Source: Verpa conica (Eukaryota > Ascomycota > Pezizomycetes > Pezizales > Morchellaceae). From it: a DNA stretch of 64,000 nt. Location of the stretch: NCBI GenBank assembly GCA_033030425.1, contig JAUFSD010000012.1:1054001-1118000 (forward strand). Direction: 5' to 3'. The notes under the pieces were generated by a model. It searched no databases. It was not told where the DNA came from and worked only from the letters and a program-made list of their open reading frames with translations. Position 1 is the first letter of the stretch. Each line of letters opens with the position of its first letter. The translations under genes were made by a program, and so were the position numbers. This document shows positions 1-11,133 of this stretch, one piece after another.

Positions 1-384
1 TAATATTAATAGTCTCTATTAAATATTATAGATACTTTAGGACAGATAAGACCTACATGTAGTTGGGTAACTGGTTAGCTTCTGGATAATACATACTATG
101 AGCAAAAGGTAGAGAGGTTTGAGGATGAGCATACTGATACCCCAGGTTTCGATAAACCGTATGAATATTTTATCAGCTGACAGCTGGGAAGAGCTGCTGT
201 TATTCCGAAGGCATACTAATTTTAATAGTAGATGGTAGTGACTATGCGAGAGTTAGCCTTTAATATTTAGGTAGATAAGGATGGTCTGCGTTAGGAGTAG
301 GATGAACATATTCCACCGAGGGTGGGTGCAGACAATCTGTCCGCAATCCATCATTAAACACCTTTCTGTTGTGTTTCATATATA

Positions 385-800
385 GTGTTTAAACTTCGAG
401 AGACTTTTTACTGGTAAAATAGCGGGCCTCTTCAGCCTCTAGGATCTCAATGATCCTTGCCTTCGTATCTGGAATGGTTCTCGTAAGTTCAATGGGAGAG
501 AGACCAACGTCATTCATAAAATCGGCACCATATTAGTCAAGAAGCCTGACAATCTCAAGTGTGTTAATTTCGACCATAAAGTTGGGTGCTGCGTATCGTG
601 TGCCAGGAAATCGACTGTTCACACCAACCCCTCTTTTGATAAATAGCTTGATAAGATCGACATTATCGTTGACAGTGGTCCCATACAAAGAAATTTATCT
701 TCAGCCTCGGCACCTGTATCAAGGAGAAGCTTCAATATATGGTAGTCTTCTGCCTCTAGAACGTTGTCAGTAGGAAATTATTCGTGCTTCGTCGGCCCTA
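385..800 (-). pseudogene. Ankyrin-repeat relic
   Basis: Read on the minus strand, this stretch gives ankyrin-like pieces (LKLLLDTGAEAEDK, then NTLEIVRLLD, then YGADFMNDVGLSPIELT), ending in a short charged tail and a stop near 400. The pieces lie in more than one frame, and a stop codon interrupts the LLD/YGADF junction, so the reading frame is broken. I see no start and no upstream domain. It is most likely the decayed 3' end of an ankyrin-repeat gene of the kind common in filamentous fungi. No function is expected. Confidence 0.5.
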
Positions 801-1867
801 TAGGATCAGCGTTTTCTTCAAGAAAGCATTTAATAATATCGTAGACTTGGTAGATAACGGTGGCTGACAACACTCGTATTCTCGATGCTTGTGGGGACTT
901 CTTAGCTACGTGCGTATATGGAAATTTCATTGTACGCGTACGTAAGATTGGTTGTTGGAGCTTCTGCTAGAACTACAGCTTCTAGATATTTAATGCAGTA
1001 AGGCAAGGCTAAACTTGCAGTTCAACCCTCTTCATGTACACAAAGAGGATCCTAGTTGAAGTATGTAATATATAAAACTTAAGGTGGAAGATTGTGATAT
1101 ATATTTCGGAAGTAGTAAAATTATTCATATTAATCTCCTCGAACGGTACACAAAAGCTGTTTTGCTTTAAGGCTGTAATTTCATGGAATATTCGGTAGCT
1201 CGTAGCCAGATATAATCCTCTACGTTTAAATGCAACTTTACTATGGGAATATAGTTTATTCACTATCTAATCTTGCTCGTACTAACTGTTATGATAGCGA
1301 TTTTTATGGGGGGCGATAAATGAACTGACGGTTAAAGTATATAAATTAATATTATTCTTGATTTATCTTGTTTTCTTGCGGAGAAATTTCTACCCATGAA
1401 ATATCACTCGGCCAGTGGAAGTATCTATGGGATGAGGGACGTCTACGCAAGGACCACTTAAATAGACATTTACATAAGCCACATTTTCCTACTAGCCTAA
1501 TTTGTTAATTATGACTGCCATAGGAAACTTGGGGGAACTTGTAAATAGGAAGGTGAGTACTTACATGTAGTCCTTTATTATTCTCACTATAAAATGAGTT
1601 CTTCGGTAGTACCTAACCCCTAGTTTTTCAAAAGCTTGGCCATCTTTGTAGTACTAGAATTTCTAAAAATCCTCTGCGCGGGAGATGTCGTGGGATTCAC
1701 GTTATGATGGTTTGGGGCTGATGTCATTGGCCGCGATGATTTCCTCGGGAGTTTGTCTCGGGCGGTAAATTCCGGGCCGGTAGTATAACCGTATATTTCT
1801 AACGTCACCTCGGTGCCAAGTTCACCCCACTATCCAGTAAACGACCACGAAAACAAAACAACCAGCT
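801..1867. other. Intergenic, no gene seen
   Basis: AT-rich spacer between the ankyrin relic and HEM12. Short open frames occur on both strands but none resembles a protein family. The last 100 or so bases presumably carry the HEM12 promoter and leader; I found no clear TATA box. Confidence 0.5.
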
Positions 1868-3226
1868 ATGTCCGAGAGCTTCGAACCCCTCCAGAATGAC
1901 CTTTTGCTCCGAGCCGCTAGAGGTATTATTGATACTCATCTTTCTGATGAGAGTTGATGAATTGCGTGTGTACGCTAATGTGAGAACAGGCAAGACGGTC
2001 GAAAGACCACCCATGTGGGTGATGCGTCAAGGTGAATTGAAAATTCCCTATATCATGAATTGAACAGACTGTTTTTTCCCATCAGTCGGTACTGAGTTTC
2101 TCACTGACGTATTGCCGATGTTTCAGCCGGCCGCTACCTCCCCGGTCCGCTCTTCCAACTTCCCCACCGGCCATCCCTCGACCACTAACACATCCCATAG
2201 AATACCATGAAGCCAAAGGCAATCGAGACTTCTTCGAAGTATGTCGTGATCCTGAAATCGCTTCTACAATCACTCTTCAACCAGTCGAGCGCTATGCTGG
2301 CCTCCTCGATGCGGCAATTATCTTCTGCGACATCCTCGTTATCCCACAAGCTCTCGGCATGACTGTTGAGATGATCGACAAGAAAGGCCCACATTTCCCC
2401 GAGCCCCTCCGGGTCCCTGCAGATCTTGAAAAGCTTCGAGAAACAGTCGATGTGAAAGAGCAGCTCGGGTATGTGTTTGACGCGATTACACTCACGCGGA
2501 AGAAGCTCCGGGGGCGGGTCCCATTGTTGGGTTTCGTTGGTGCTCCGTGGACACTTATGAGCTACATGATTGAAGGTGGGGGAAGCAAAATGTTTATCCA
2601 CGCAAAGACTTGGATCTTTAAGTACCCCGAGGAGAGCAAGCGTCTTCTTGGTCGCATCACGGAAGTCTGTATTGAGTTTCTCGCCCAACAGGTTGTGGCG
2701 GGGGCACAGATGATCCAGGTCTTTGAATCGTGGGCAGGTGAACTCTCACCTCATGATTTTGCTATCTTTTCGCTTCCGTACCTCCGTGCTATTTCCTCTG
2801 GTCTCCCGAAGCGTCTGCACGAACTTGGACATGAGCCTGTCCCGATGACAGTTTTTGCAAAGGGGGCCTGGTACGCATTAGACTCGCTGTGCGATTCGGG
2901 TTATCAGGTTGTTGGACTGGACTGGACTCATGACCCGGAGGAGGCGTATAAGATTGCGAATGGGAGGGTAACGTTACAGGGAAATTTTGACCCGAATATT
3001 TTGTATGGAGGAAAGAAGGCTATCACTAATGCGGTTGAAAGGACAGTACCTGGTTTCGGGGGTGGCAAGAAAGGGTGGATTTGTAATCTTGGGCATGGTG
3101 AGTTTTCTGGATTTGAGAATGTTATAGGGCCTAATACTGATATCTTGGGTAGGGATTACGCCATTTGTGGACCCGGAGGATTTGAAGCACTTCTTTGAGG
3201 AGATCCATAGGGTTGGCGGGAAATAG
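1868..3226 (+). CDS. HEM12: Uroporphyrinogen decarboxylase (haem biosynthesis)
   Basis: Cytosolic haem enzyme that decarboxylates the four acetate side chains of uroporphyrinogen III to give coproporphyrinogen III. Exons by eye: 1868-1922, 1990-2031, 2127-2144, 2201-3097 and 3153-3226, giving 361 aa, the usual length (yeast 362). The N-terminus reads [10 protein letters not shown] and then the signature [20 protein letters not shown], with the substrate-binding arginines at residues 31 and 35. The catalytic aspartate is in [13 protein letters not shown] (Asp82). Later blocks are [37 protein letters not shown] and LQGNFDPN, and the spliced end reads [19 protein letters not shown]. The third exon is only 18 nt and encodes the GRYLP core. 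The third intron has an unusual donor, GTCCGC, but a good CACTAAC branch site. The frame stays open across all junctions, so I consider the gene intact. Confidence 0.93.
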
Positions 3227-3462
3227 TGGAGGTCTATTGTGATATATATACAGATCTATTAAATAAAGAATAGAGGTAGAAATGGAGTTGAGACCTATAG
3301 AAAAACGCAATACGCTATCACTCAAAACTAGTGATAGATGTACTTTCCCTTATGAATGATAGGCTATGAACTAATAGGGCTTTGGTTTCTAGTCCGTAGT
3401 ACTTTTATGTTGTAAACAGAATCTATTATGGCTAACAATTACATCGAAGTCTTAATATATAT
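3227..3462. other. Convergent 3' spacer
   Basis: Short AT-rich spacer between the 3' ends of HEM12 and the converging hydrolase gene. It should hold both polyadenylation regions. No gene is seen. Confidence 0.4.
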
Positions 3463-4631
3463 CTAAGCAAATGCCTTCCTCAGTTTCAACCCTACAAGCT
3501 CAATCGCCGCTTTTGCTGCCGGCGTATTCTTCAAAAAATTACTCGTAGCAAAAGTATGGACCGTTCCATCCGCCCTTAACACTGTCGTTTCCACCCCGGC
3601 GGCCGCAAGTTTCCTAGCAAACTCTTCTCCATCTTCCCTAAGGGGGTCTACTTCTGCAACCATCACGAGTGTCGACGGAAAGCCTTCTAGTTGTTCCTTC
3701 GAGGCAAGTAAGGGTGAAGCAAGAACCTCAGTCCGTCGGGAGACATCAGGCGCCCAGTTACTGATCATCCACCGAAGTGTAGTAGAAGTTAGGATGGGGC
3801 CATCGGAGAAAAGACTATATGTAATGGATTCCGACGCGATAGTGGTTAAGGGGTAGAAGAGGACCTCATAGAGCGGGATGGGAGTGCCGCGTTCTATCGA
3901 GAGAAGATTCAATGCAATTGACATATGACCTATTATAAATCAGCTTAATGCTTCGTAGAATAGAGATTAGGTAGCTGGTTTCTTACCTCCAACACTGTCA
4001 CCAACAAAAGCAACTTTCTCAGAATCAAAACCATATCTTGCACCATTCGCATAGAGCCATTGGACGGCAGCATATGACTGCTCGATAGGCACAGGGTAGA
4101 TGGCCTCAGGAGAGGGGGTATAGTTGATGAAGAATACACCTGCGCCAGTCTGTTCGATGAGTTCGAGGACGATTTGTCGGTGGCTTATGGGACTACCAAG
4201 AATCCATCCGCCGCCTGAAGAATTAATAATTAGCTTTAAACTCTGATAAATAGAAGAAGGGAATATTAACCGTGTAGGTATACAATAGCAGGAATTAATT
4301 CATCGCCACGATCTTTCGGCTTGTAGATGTGAATATTCACACTCCCAGTGGGTCCCACAGGAATATCAATAACTTCGTAGTCCACGGAGTCTAAGCTGGG
4401 GTTTGTAGGTATCTGGATATTCTCGAAGGCTGCGCGGGCTTCAAGGATAGAGAGCTGATATAATGGGGTGCTGTTTGCACCGGCGTCAACGAAGGCTTGA
4501 GTCGTAGGTTCAAGGGGTGGAATGGGTGTGACAGTGATGTTTTTAGCTGAACCTGAATGTCTGTAACCGGGAAATGCGAATGATGCTATCGGGAGAAGAA
4601 GGGAGATAAGTAATGCTTTGGAGGAAACCAT
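3463..4631 (-). CDS. Secreted alpha/beta hydrolase (HSL-type esterase/lipase)
   Basis: Three exons, read 4631-4271, 4214-3987 and 3929-3463, give 351 aa. Residues 1-20 form a hydrophobic signal peptide (SKALLISLLLPIASFAFPG), so the protein is probably secreted. The oxyanion-hole motif HGGGW (about 120-124) is created by the first splice. The nucleophile elbow GDSVGG (Ser194) spans the second splice. The acid is likely Asp291 in EVDPLRED and the base His321 in GTVHTF. This set is diagnostic of the hormone-sensitive-lipase branch (alpha/beta hydrolase fold-3). It should hydrolyse short-chain esters or lactones, but the substrate cannot be told from sequence. It stands alone, convergent with HEM12, and no pathway is implied by its neighbours. 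Confidence 0.88.
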
Positions 4632-5343
4632 TTTGTGTGAGGTAGACTGCTGATATTATTTTTATTGAATACTTTGTCTGCTTTTCTGGAGTAGTGGTCA
4701 TGAAGTGAGATTTCCCTCTGTATTTATTTATTCCACAAGCTACGATATCCAACTACCGAAAATTCTATCCTCTGATTGATAATGAGAGGCGCCGACGAGA
4801 GCCTTCTTTCCTCTACTGGATTATGCTGTAGTCCTACGTAGTATCTATCGCAGTCACAGCTTATCCTCGGAAGCGGTACTTGGGGGCTTATCTGCACTCT
4901 AATCATCAAATGTATTTAATAACTTTATTTGGGCGATTGGTGGTCTAAGTGTTACACGAGTCATCGAGGTATTATATGTAGTCACCTGGGTGGAAGCTGG
5001 TGGTAGGGGCATTGTGCTGATAGCCTTGAATTATATAACCTAACGGATTATGATTGCTATGATTGATAATGTATGGGGGTTATTTAGAAGTTATGGAGGG
5101 AGGGTTATTGTTACAATGCTGGCTGGTTTGTTGTCCCGGGTAAAATCAAGCTTCTTTATGTAATAAATAGTTTGTAATCTAGGGGTAGAGTAATAGAATA
5201 AAGTAGGGTATAGACACTAAGCGCGATTAAATAAGTGTAGATGCCCTTCCATATATTTTGAGCTCATATATTATTCGAACGTGCCTCGGGACCGAGGTTT
5301 GATTATCTAGATAAATATATGAGTTACTCATCATATGATCTAG
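4632..5343. other. Intergenic, no gene seen
   Basis: Promoter side of the hydrolase (minus strand) and 3' side of MSH1. AT-rich. A small palindrome, CCTCGGGACCGAGG, lies near 5285. No coding signal is recognised. Confidence 0.4.
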
Positions 5344-8300
5344 CTATTCAACCTCTGTACCCGCCTTTGCTGTAGTAGGGTCGCTCTGTAGCCGGATCAA
5401 TGTTTCCTCTGCAATACGAATAGTGCTTTCTGGAATACCTGCATATCGTAGTTTGTTAGTGAGAAGGGATATAGGTATGATGTGCTATAAATTTAGAGTT
5501 ATAGGAACTACCTCGTACCTGCAAGTTTGGCTACTTTTAGCGCATGCGACTGCGTATTGACTCCCCTCCGTAACTTGTGGATGTACGAGAATGACCCATC
5601 TTCTGATTCTTCTAAATCGGTACAATAACAACCTACGCTATCGAAATTTGCGACCATGTCTGCGATTTGATGGAAATGGGTTGCGAAGAGTGTGCGAGAG
5701 CGGTTTATAGTGTAGAGATGGTGTAGACAGGCATAAGCAACAGCTAGTCCATCTACGGGAGTGGTTCCTCGACCTACTTCGTCCATTATGACCTAGGTAA
5801 CGAAGTGAATAATTGATTAGTTTGATAAGAATACTAGGTACGATTAGGTAATCGTACAAATGATCGTGGCGTGGCCTGCTTTAGAATCTGTGCTGTTTCT
5901 AGCATCTCAACCATAAACGTAGATTGGTCACGGAAAAGATTATCCGCAGATCCGACCTATATTTTTTTCGCGTCAGAAGCAGTCAATGAAGAATAGTAAA
6001 TAAGAGAGTAACTACCCTACTAAATATTCTATCAACGATACCAATCTCTGCGTGGTCTGCTGGTACGAAGGACCCGGTCTGAGCCAATATTGATATCAAT
6101 GCGTTTTGTCTCAAGAATGTGCTTTTCCCCGCCATATTAGGCCTTTCTAAGAAATTAGTGGGAGTTATCTCTGACAACGCAGTAGACCTGTCTTACCCAG
6201 TAACAAGCCATAGCCTCTCCTTGTCACCAACGAAGCAATCATTTGGGGTGAATGTCCTTCCCTTCTTCTGCAGTCCTGCTTGGACCATTGTGTGTCGTCC
6301 ACCAACAATCTTATGTGCGATCCTAATAGCCTTGTCAGAAGCTCATAGGTTACAGGAGGGGTTATGTGTTAATACCCAAGGTTCAAAATAGGTCTGACAA
6401 GATCCTGTTCTTGCGCCAATACAGCGAACGAGCAAGCAATATCAAGTTCATCCAGCACACTAGCATTCATGCGCAACTTAAAGAGAACTTTTATGACCTA
6501 TTTAGAATGTCTGAAGTGAACACTTTGATACTAATTAAATCAAATAAGGGTGAGTTTACATTATCTCTGAGAAGCCTAAACACATTCTGCTCTTCGCCTC
6601 TAATCTGTTGGCGTATCATATCCATATCACGCCCTAGGTTTGTCCATTCCTACCACCACACCGTCAATATAATACCGCTATAATAAGTCAATTACAGGAT
6701 TATTACTGGTAGATGAAACGATCTTGTACTCTTACTGGCGCTGACGGATTTTGCATCTTTCAGGACCTTATGCGTGGAATCCATATCTCTGCCTTTTACA
6801 TGGCAGATATGCCCGTACCCAGGGTTCCATCTCAGTGTTAATGAGTGAACTTCTAGAAATCATAACGGTATCCATCAGCGCACATAATCACAATAATAGA
6901 GTGGCTATGTGTACCAAGCGTGTTACGCAGTGATTCCTCAAGTGCAACTTTTTCTACTTCCAACTTCTCCAACTGCTTGTGGAGTTTCTGCAGTGTTGGT
7001 GATGCACTGGATTATCACAAAAGATGATACTGAAAATGGGGAGGGTAATCCCCAGAGCACGGTATTGAATAAGCAATTCGATGCAATGAAACAAAAAATT
7101 CGAGGTGTTTTTCTGATTATTTCCCTCGCAAGGCTATGGTTTTTAGCAAACCTTTTCTTCATAATCCACGCTTCCTGCCTCTCTTGATCCTTGGCGGAGA
7201 GTATTCTCCGCCTCTTCAATACTAAAGCCGGGGCTTCGAGTCTTTCCATTATCTTGGACTTTAGCTTTGTTTCTTCCTCGCCTTCCTCTTCATTGATAGC
7301 CTCTTGTACCCTTGCGACTATTTCTGCGACTTCAGATTGCTCGTTTCTTTGCTGCTGCACTAACCCTTCCTCATCAATTGATCTTGCGATTCTCTTTGCA
7401 AGGGAGAGTGGGATATCGAGTCTATCAAGCAAAGCCTTCATGCTGTCTCCGTGGCGGCACATGGAGCTTAATTTTCCAGTGGATATACTAGTTAGCAGTT
7501 CTTTGAGATCTTTTGTGACCTGAATTGTGGCTGCGAGAGCGATTAGATCGTCAGCGTCCCCCCTGCCTAGGGTGAATTTCTGGACGATTCTTTGAGAGTC
7601 GTGGCTTTTTTTGAGGAGATGTATTACAGCATCCCGGAGTGGGGTATCATTAAAGAATATCTCGACCAGGTTGAGACGGTTATCGATTGTAGTGACGGAA
7701 GTTACTGGGGAAGCTATTGTGGAGATATGGGTCAAGAAAATATTAAAAATGCTGTCTGAATATAGTCTTAGGGAAATCTTAGGGAAGAGTCTAGTATTGA
7801 TAGGGGAACATACTCAACCAATTAGCCAATAATCTGGTCCCTGATTTTGTTACAGTTCTTTTGATGATATGTAACAAGCTCCCAGTAGACAGCCCATCCC
7901 TTAGGGTAATTTTAATTTCCAAGCCCCTCATCGACCTGGAATCGATCAGCATTGTATCCTCGATAGATTTCCTGATTGGTGGCTGAAGCTTCATATGCAT
8001 TCCTGGTAGTCTAGCCTGGGCGTAGTCTAATAGAATATTTCCAGCTTGAACTTCCTGGGCACTCATGGAGATCTGGACATCATTTGGGACAGGAATTTCC
8101 AGCATTTTACCCCAATCCTCTACTGAAGTAGGAGGAGTAGGATCTCCTGGTATCTTTGATGCGGAGTGATAAGTTATCAAATTACCATCTCTCTTCAACT
8201 CTTCTAGTAAATCTCTCTGACCCTCATTACTAATATTTGGATCACTCTGAGGGATTACAACCTCTCGAGGACCAATCCTGGAAACATCACCACTTAACAT

Positions 8301-9172
8301 TCCAACTGTACTCGGCTGTGTAAAAAAATCTCCTGTTGAGAGGTCTAACCAAGCAAGTCCAATCTCGGTATCCAGTGATGAGATTAACTCAAGTAGTGGT
8401 GGCAATGCCACGGCAAGCAGGAAATTATTCTCGTACGGATTCATGAACTTCTCATCAATCAATGTCCCCGGAGTGATAATTCTTGAGACCTTCCTATCCC
8501 ACATAAGACCACCTTTTTCGGGATTTTGGAACTCCTCACTAATGGCGACGTATCGTTCATGTTCCTGGACAAGAATCTTCAAGAAACGATCTAATTGAAA
8601 GAATGGAAATCCTGCCTAAAAAAAACCACTATTAGTAGCCTGTATTTTGCCTATAAATTACTGAAATTGCAAGTTTGCCATACCATTGAAATCCAATTAC
8701 CACCACTAACCCTCTTTCTCGCAACCTTGATTCCCAGCAGTGGCCCAATCTCTTCCGCATGTTCAAAATAAAGTTCATAGAATCCACCAACACGTGTCAA
8801 CAGAACGCATTGAGGAAACCTTCTCATATTGTTCCTGGCCTGCTGAATAACAGTCGAGTATGTCTCCCCAGGAGCACCTCTTTCTGATTCATCTTCTGGT
8901 AGTGGCGGAAGGCCTCCTTCGTCCAGGAGTCCTTGCGGGAGCTCATTTAATTTCTTTGTCGATTTAATCTTGGCACCCCGCTGCCATTGCACCTGCGGCT
9001 TGTGCTGAATATTCAATTGCCATCGACGCGTTGTCGGAGTTTGATGGCTGAAAACCGAACATGAGGTGCCAAGAAAACCCACGTTGGGGCTGGAGGAGAG
9101 CCTGCAGCTGTGGAAATCTCGTGAAGATGGGCATAAACTCCGGGTGCGTGAAGAGGCTATTATTGAGCGCAT
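5344..9172 (-). CDS. MSH1: Mitochondrial MutS homologue MSH1
   Basis: Mitochondrial DNA mismatch-repair/stability ATPase. Twelve exons read on the minus strand: 9172-8684, 8615-7814, 7713-7152, 7006-6915, 6852-6707, 6649-6560, 6497-6376, 6322-6197, 6142-6016, 5956-5858, 5792-5519 and 5438-5344. They sum to 3024 nt, 1007 aa, close to yeast Msh1 (959 aa). The N-terminus is basic and Ser/Arg-rich ([20 protein letters not shown]), as for a mitochondrial presequence. The mismatch-recognition Phe-X-Glu is in GGFYELY (Phe131, Glu133). Core blocks include CDS-wide MutS II/III helices and [17 protein letters not shown]. Walker A is [14 protein letters not shown] (about 810-820, formed across intron 8), Walker B is [12 protein letters not shown] (about 886-897), and the composite-site block is [12 protein letters not shown]. 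Apparent breaks between 6180 and 7010 are all explained by small introns. I see no damage. Confidence 0.93.
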
Positions 9173-10383
9173 CCTTGTGCGTCGCTGTGGTTGGTAGTGA
9201 TCAATGTGTCTTCCAGCCTCTCATGAAAAGCTAGTGCTGTGTGGTGAGGCCAAGGTATGTAACCCTAACCCACAATACACCATTATGCCCTTCGACATAA
9301 CATTATAATAATTCAGTTATAGCAGGGGTTAAAGAAATTTATATTTCTATGGCGGTCTGTGTTCTTTATTTATGCTTATATGTAATCTGTCCCCTGAGCA
9401 CATAACCCTTATCCTTCCCACCTCAAAGCACTTGTATATATATATCCATTTAACGAAGTCTTTAACTATTCCTCAGCCCTGCTAATATCACACAGAATTC
9501 AGAGCATTCTTTCCTAGTATTATTTAAGCCATTAAAACGTTGAGGCGTCTCCCCCATCTACTACGCCCCTATAACCCCCCCTAACTAGTATAAATAATCA
9601 TTTAGGATCCCTTTAGATGATCGTAACTAGAAATATCATCTTGTTCTTAAGCTAAGCCATACCCCATCACTCGAATAATGCTTCAGGCTCGATTACTTCC
9701 TAATTATCCAAAAAAAAAGGCTCAATAGTGCGTCAATTAAATCACGGATCAAACCGTTTATATCGTTTGGCATGTACCACACCTATTTTGCCTAGAACCC
9801 GGGACGTACAGGACGACTTTGGTACTTGTGTTACTAAAGCTTTGCCTATTTTATCGAGTGTGTGTAGCAAGTGATACTTCAGGTCAATTAGAGCGTACTT
9901 GCTGTAACAAAGGTAAAGGCAGCTAAGGAAGTTATATTTCACTATCAAACTACTCCTACTATGATTGTCATAGGTTAAGGTCTGGTAGAGATGGAGCCAA
10001 TGATGTGAGAAAACGTAGTAAAATTATTTTAACCAAAAATATCACTCAAACAAGAAGATTTGTTAATTTAATTTAATTCAGCTACCAGTACCAAAAACAA
10101 TATGCTATGCCAACAAAACAAAAAAACTCAATGCCAAAACAACCACGAGTGAAGTCAAAAGTATGTCCGAAGAAAAGAGAAATGTTAGAAATGTTCCAGC
10201 CCCCTTACATCTACAGTTAATTAGTCCCTCTCTCTTCATCCTTTATACGATGGTGCATTTGGCAGGAAGGCCACAAGGGCCACCCTCCTCATCAATATCC
10301 TTCTTCTTCTCTGGGACGACATCATTTTTTTTTGTGTTATTCTCATTTTTTTCGGCTCCTGACTCCTCGGGGGTGCCATGCAG
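9173..10383. other. Intergenic, no gene seen
   Basis: MSH1 promoter on the left and the 3' region of the quinone-reductase gene on the right. The middle is low-complexity AT-rich sequence with several runs of A. Open frames here are short and unlike known proteins. No tRNA-like fold was noticed. Confidence 0.4.
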
Positions 10384-11133
10384 TCAAGCGAAGTTAACAC
10401 GAGCGACAGACTCGTAGAAGGTCTTGCCCTGGATAGTGGCGATTTCAAGTTCCTTCGCAGAGGGTTGGCGGGAACCGTCGGCACCCTATAGTAAACTCAA
10501 TTAGCAATCTAGAAAATGAGGATATAGTAAAGATAAAAGGTAGCTTACAGCAAAGGTACCGGCACCCCATGGAGATCCACCGCGGACCTCTTCGTTCGAG
10601 GCAAGGATGGGGAAAGCGTGCTTGTATCCGAAAGGCACGTAGATTATGCCGTGGTGGGCAAAGGTAGAAACAGACTGTAAACCAGTGACTTCCTGTCCAC
10701 CACCCTGGGTACCGGTAGAGATGAAAACACCGGCGTATTTACCAGTGAGAGCACCCTCACCCCAGAGACCACCAGTAGTATCGATGAATGCCTTCCACTG
10801 ACCGGGGAAGTTTCCGTAACGTGTAGGGATACCGAAGAGGAAAGCATCGTAGTTCCTCAAGTCTTGGGCAGAGATGACTGGGTAATTAGGCTTGGGGGGA
10901 GCATGCATCTTTGTGAGAACCTCCTGGGGAAGAGTCTCAGGAACCCTGAAATAGTGTAAGCAAATGGAGAATTGATGAAGCAATTACGCTTCTCGTAGGA
11001 TGAATTGAGGAGATACTCACTGGAGGATGGTAGCAGAACCACCAGCAGACTCAATACCGGCCTTCTCAGCCTCGGCAAGTTGAGCAATATGCCCATACAT
11101 GGAGTAGATGATGATAGCGACACGGGGAGCCAT
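10384..11133 (-). CDS. Flavodoxin-like NAD(P)H:quinone oxidoreductase (WrbA/Pst2 type)
   Basis: Three exons, read 11133-11021, 10945-10549 and 10485-10384, give 203 aa. The protein matches the WrbA/Pst2/Rfs1/Ycp4 family, also known as fungal minor allergens (Alt a 7/Cla h type), usually about 200 aa. The FMN phosphate loop is near residues 10-17 (YSMYGHIAQ). Flavin-contact loops are [20 protein letters not shown] and [10 protein letters not shown]. The family makes tetrameric FMN enzymes that carry out two-electron reduction of quinones and protect against oxidative stress. The last exon encodes the usual short tail ending [11 protein letters not shown]. The ATG is the only start that gives the beta1 strand [11 protein letters not shown]. 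The gene is intact and stands alone. Confidence 0.92.

Noticed and set aside
6180..7010. Apparent multiple frameshifts in MSH1
   Set aside because: Each break coincides with a small intron, and the joined exons match the MutS family with a total length divisible by three.
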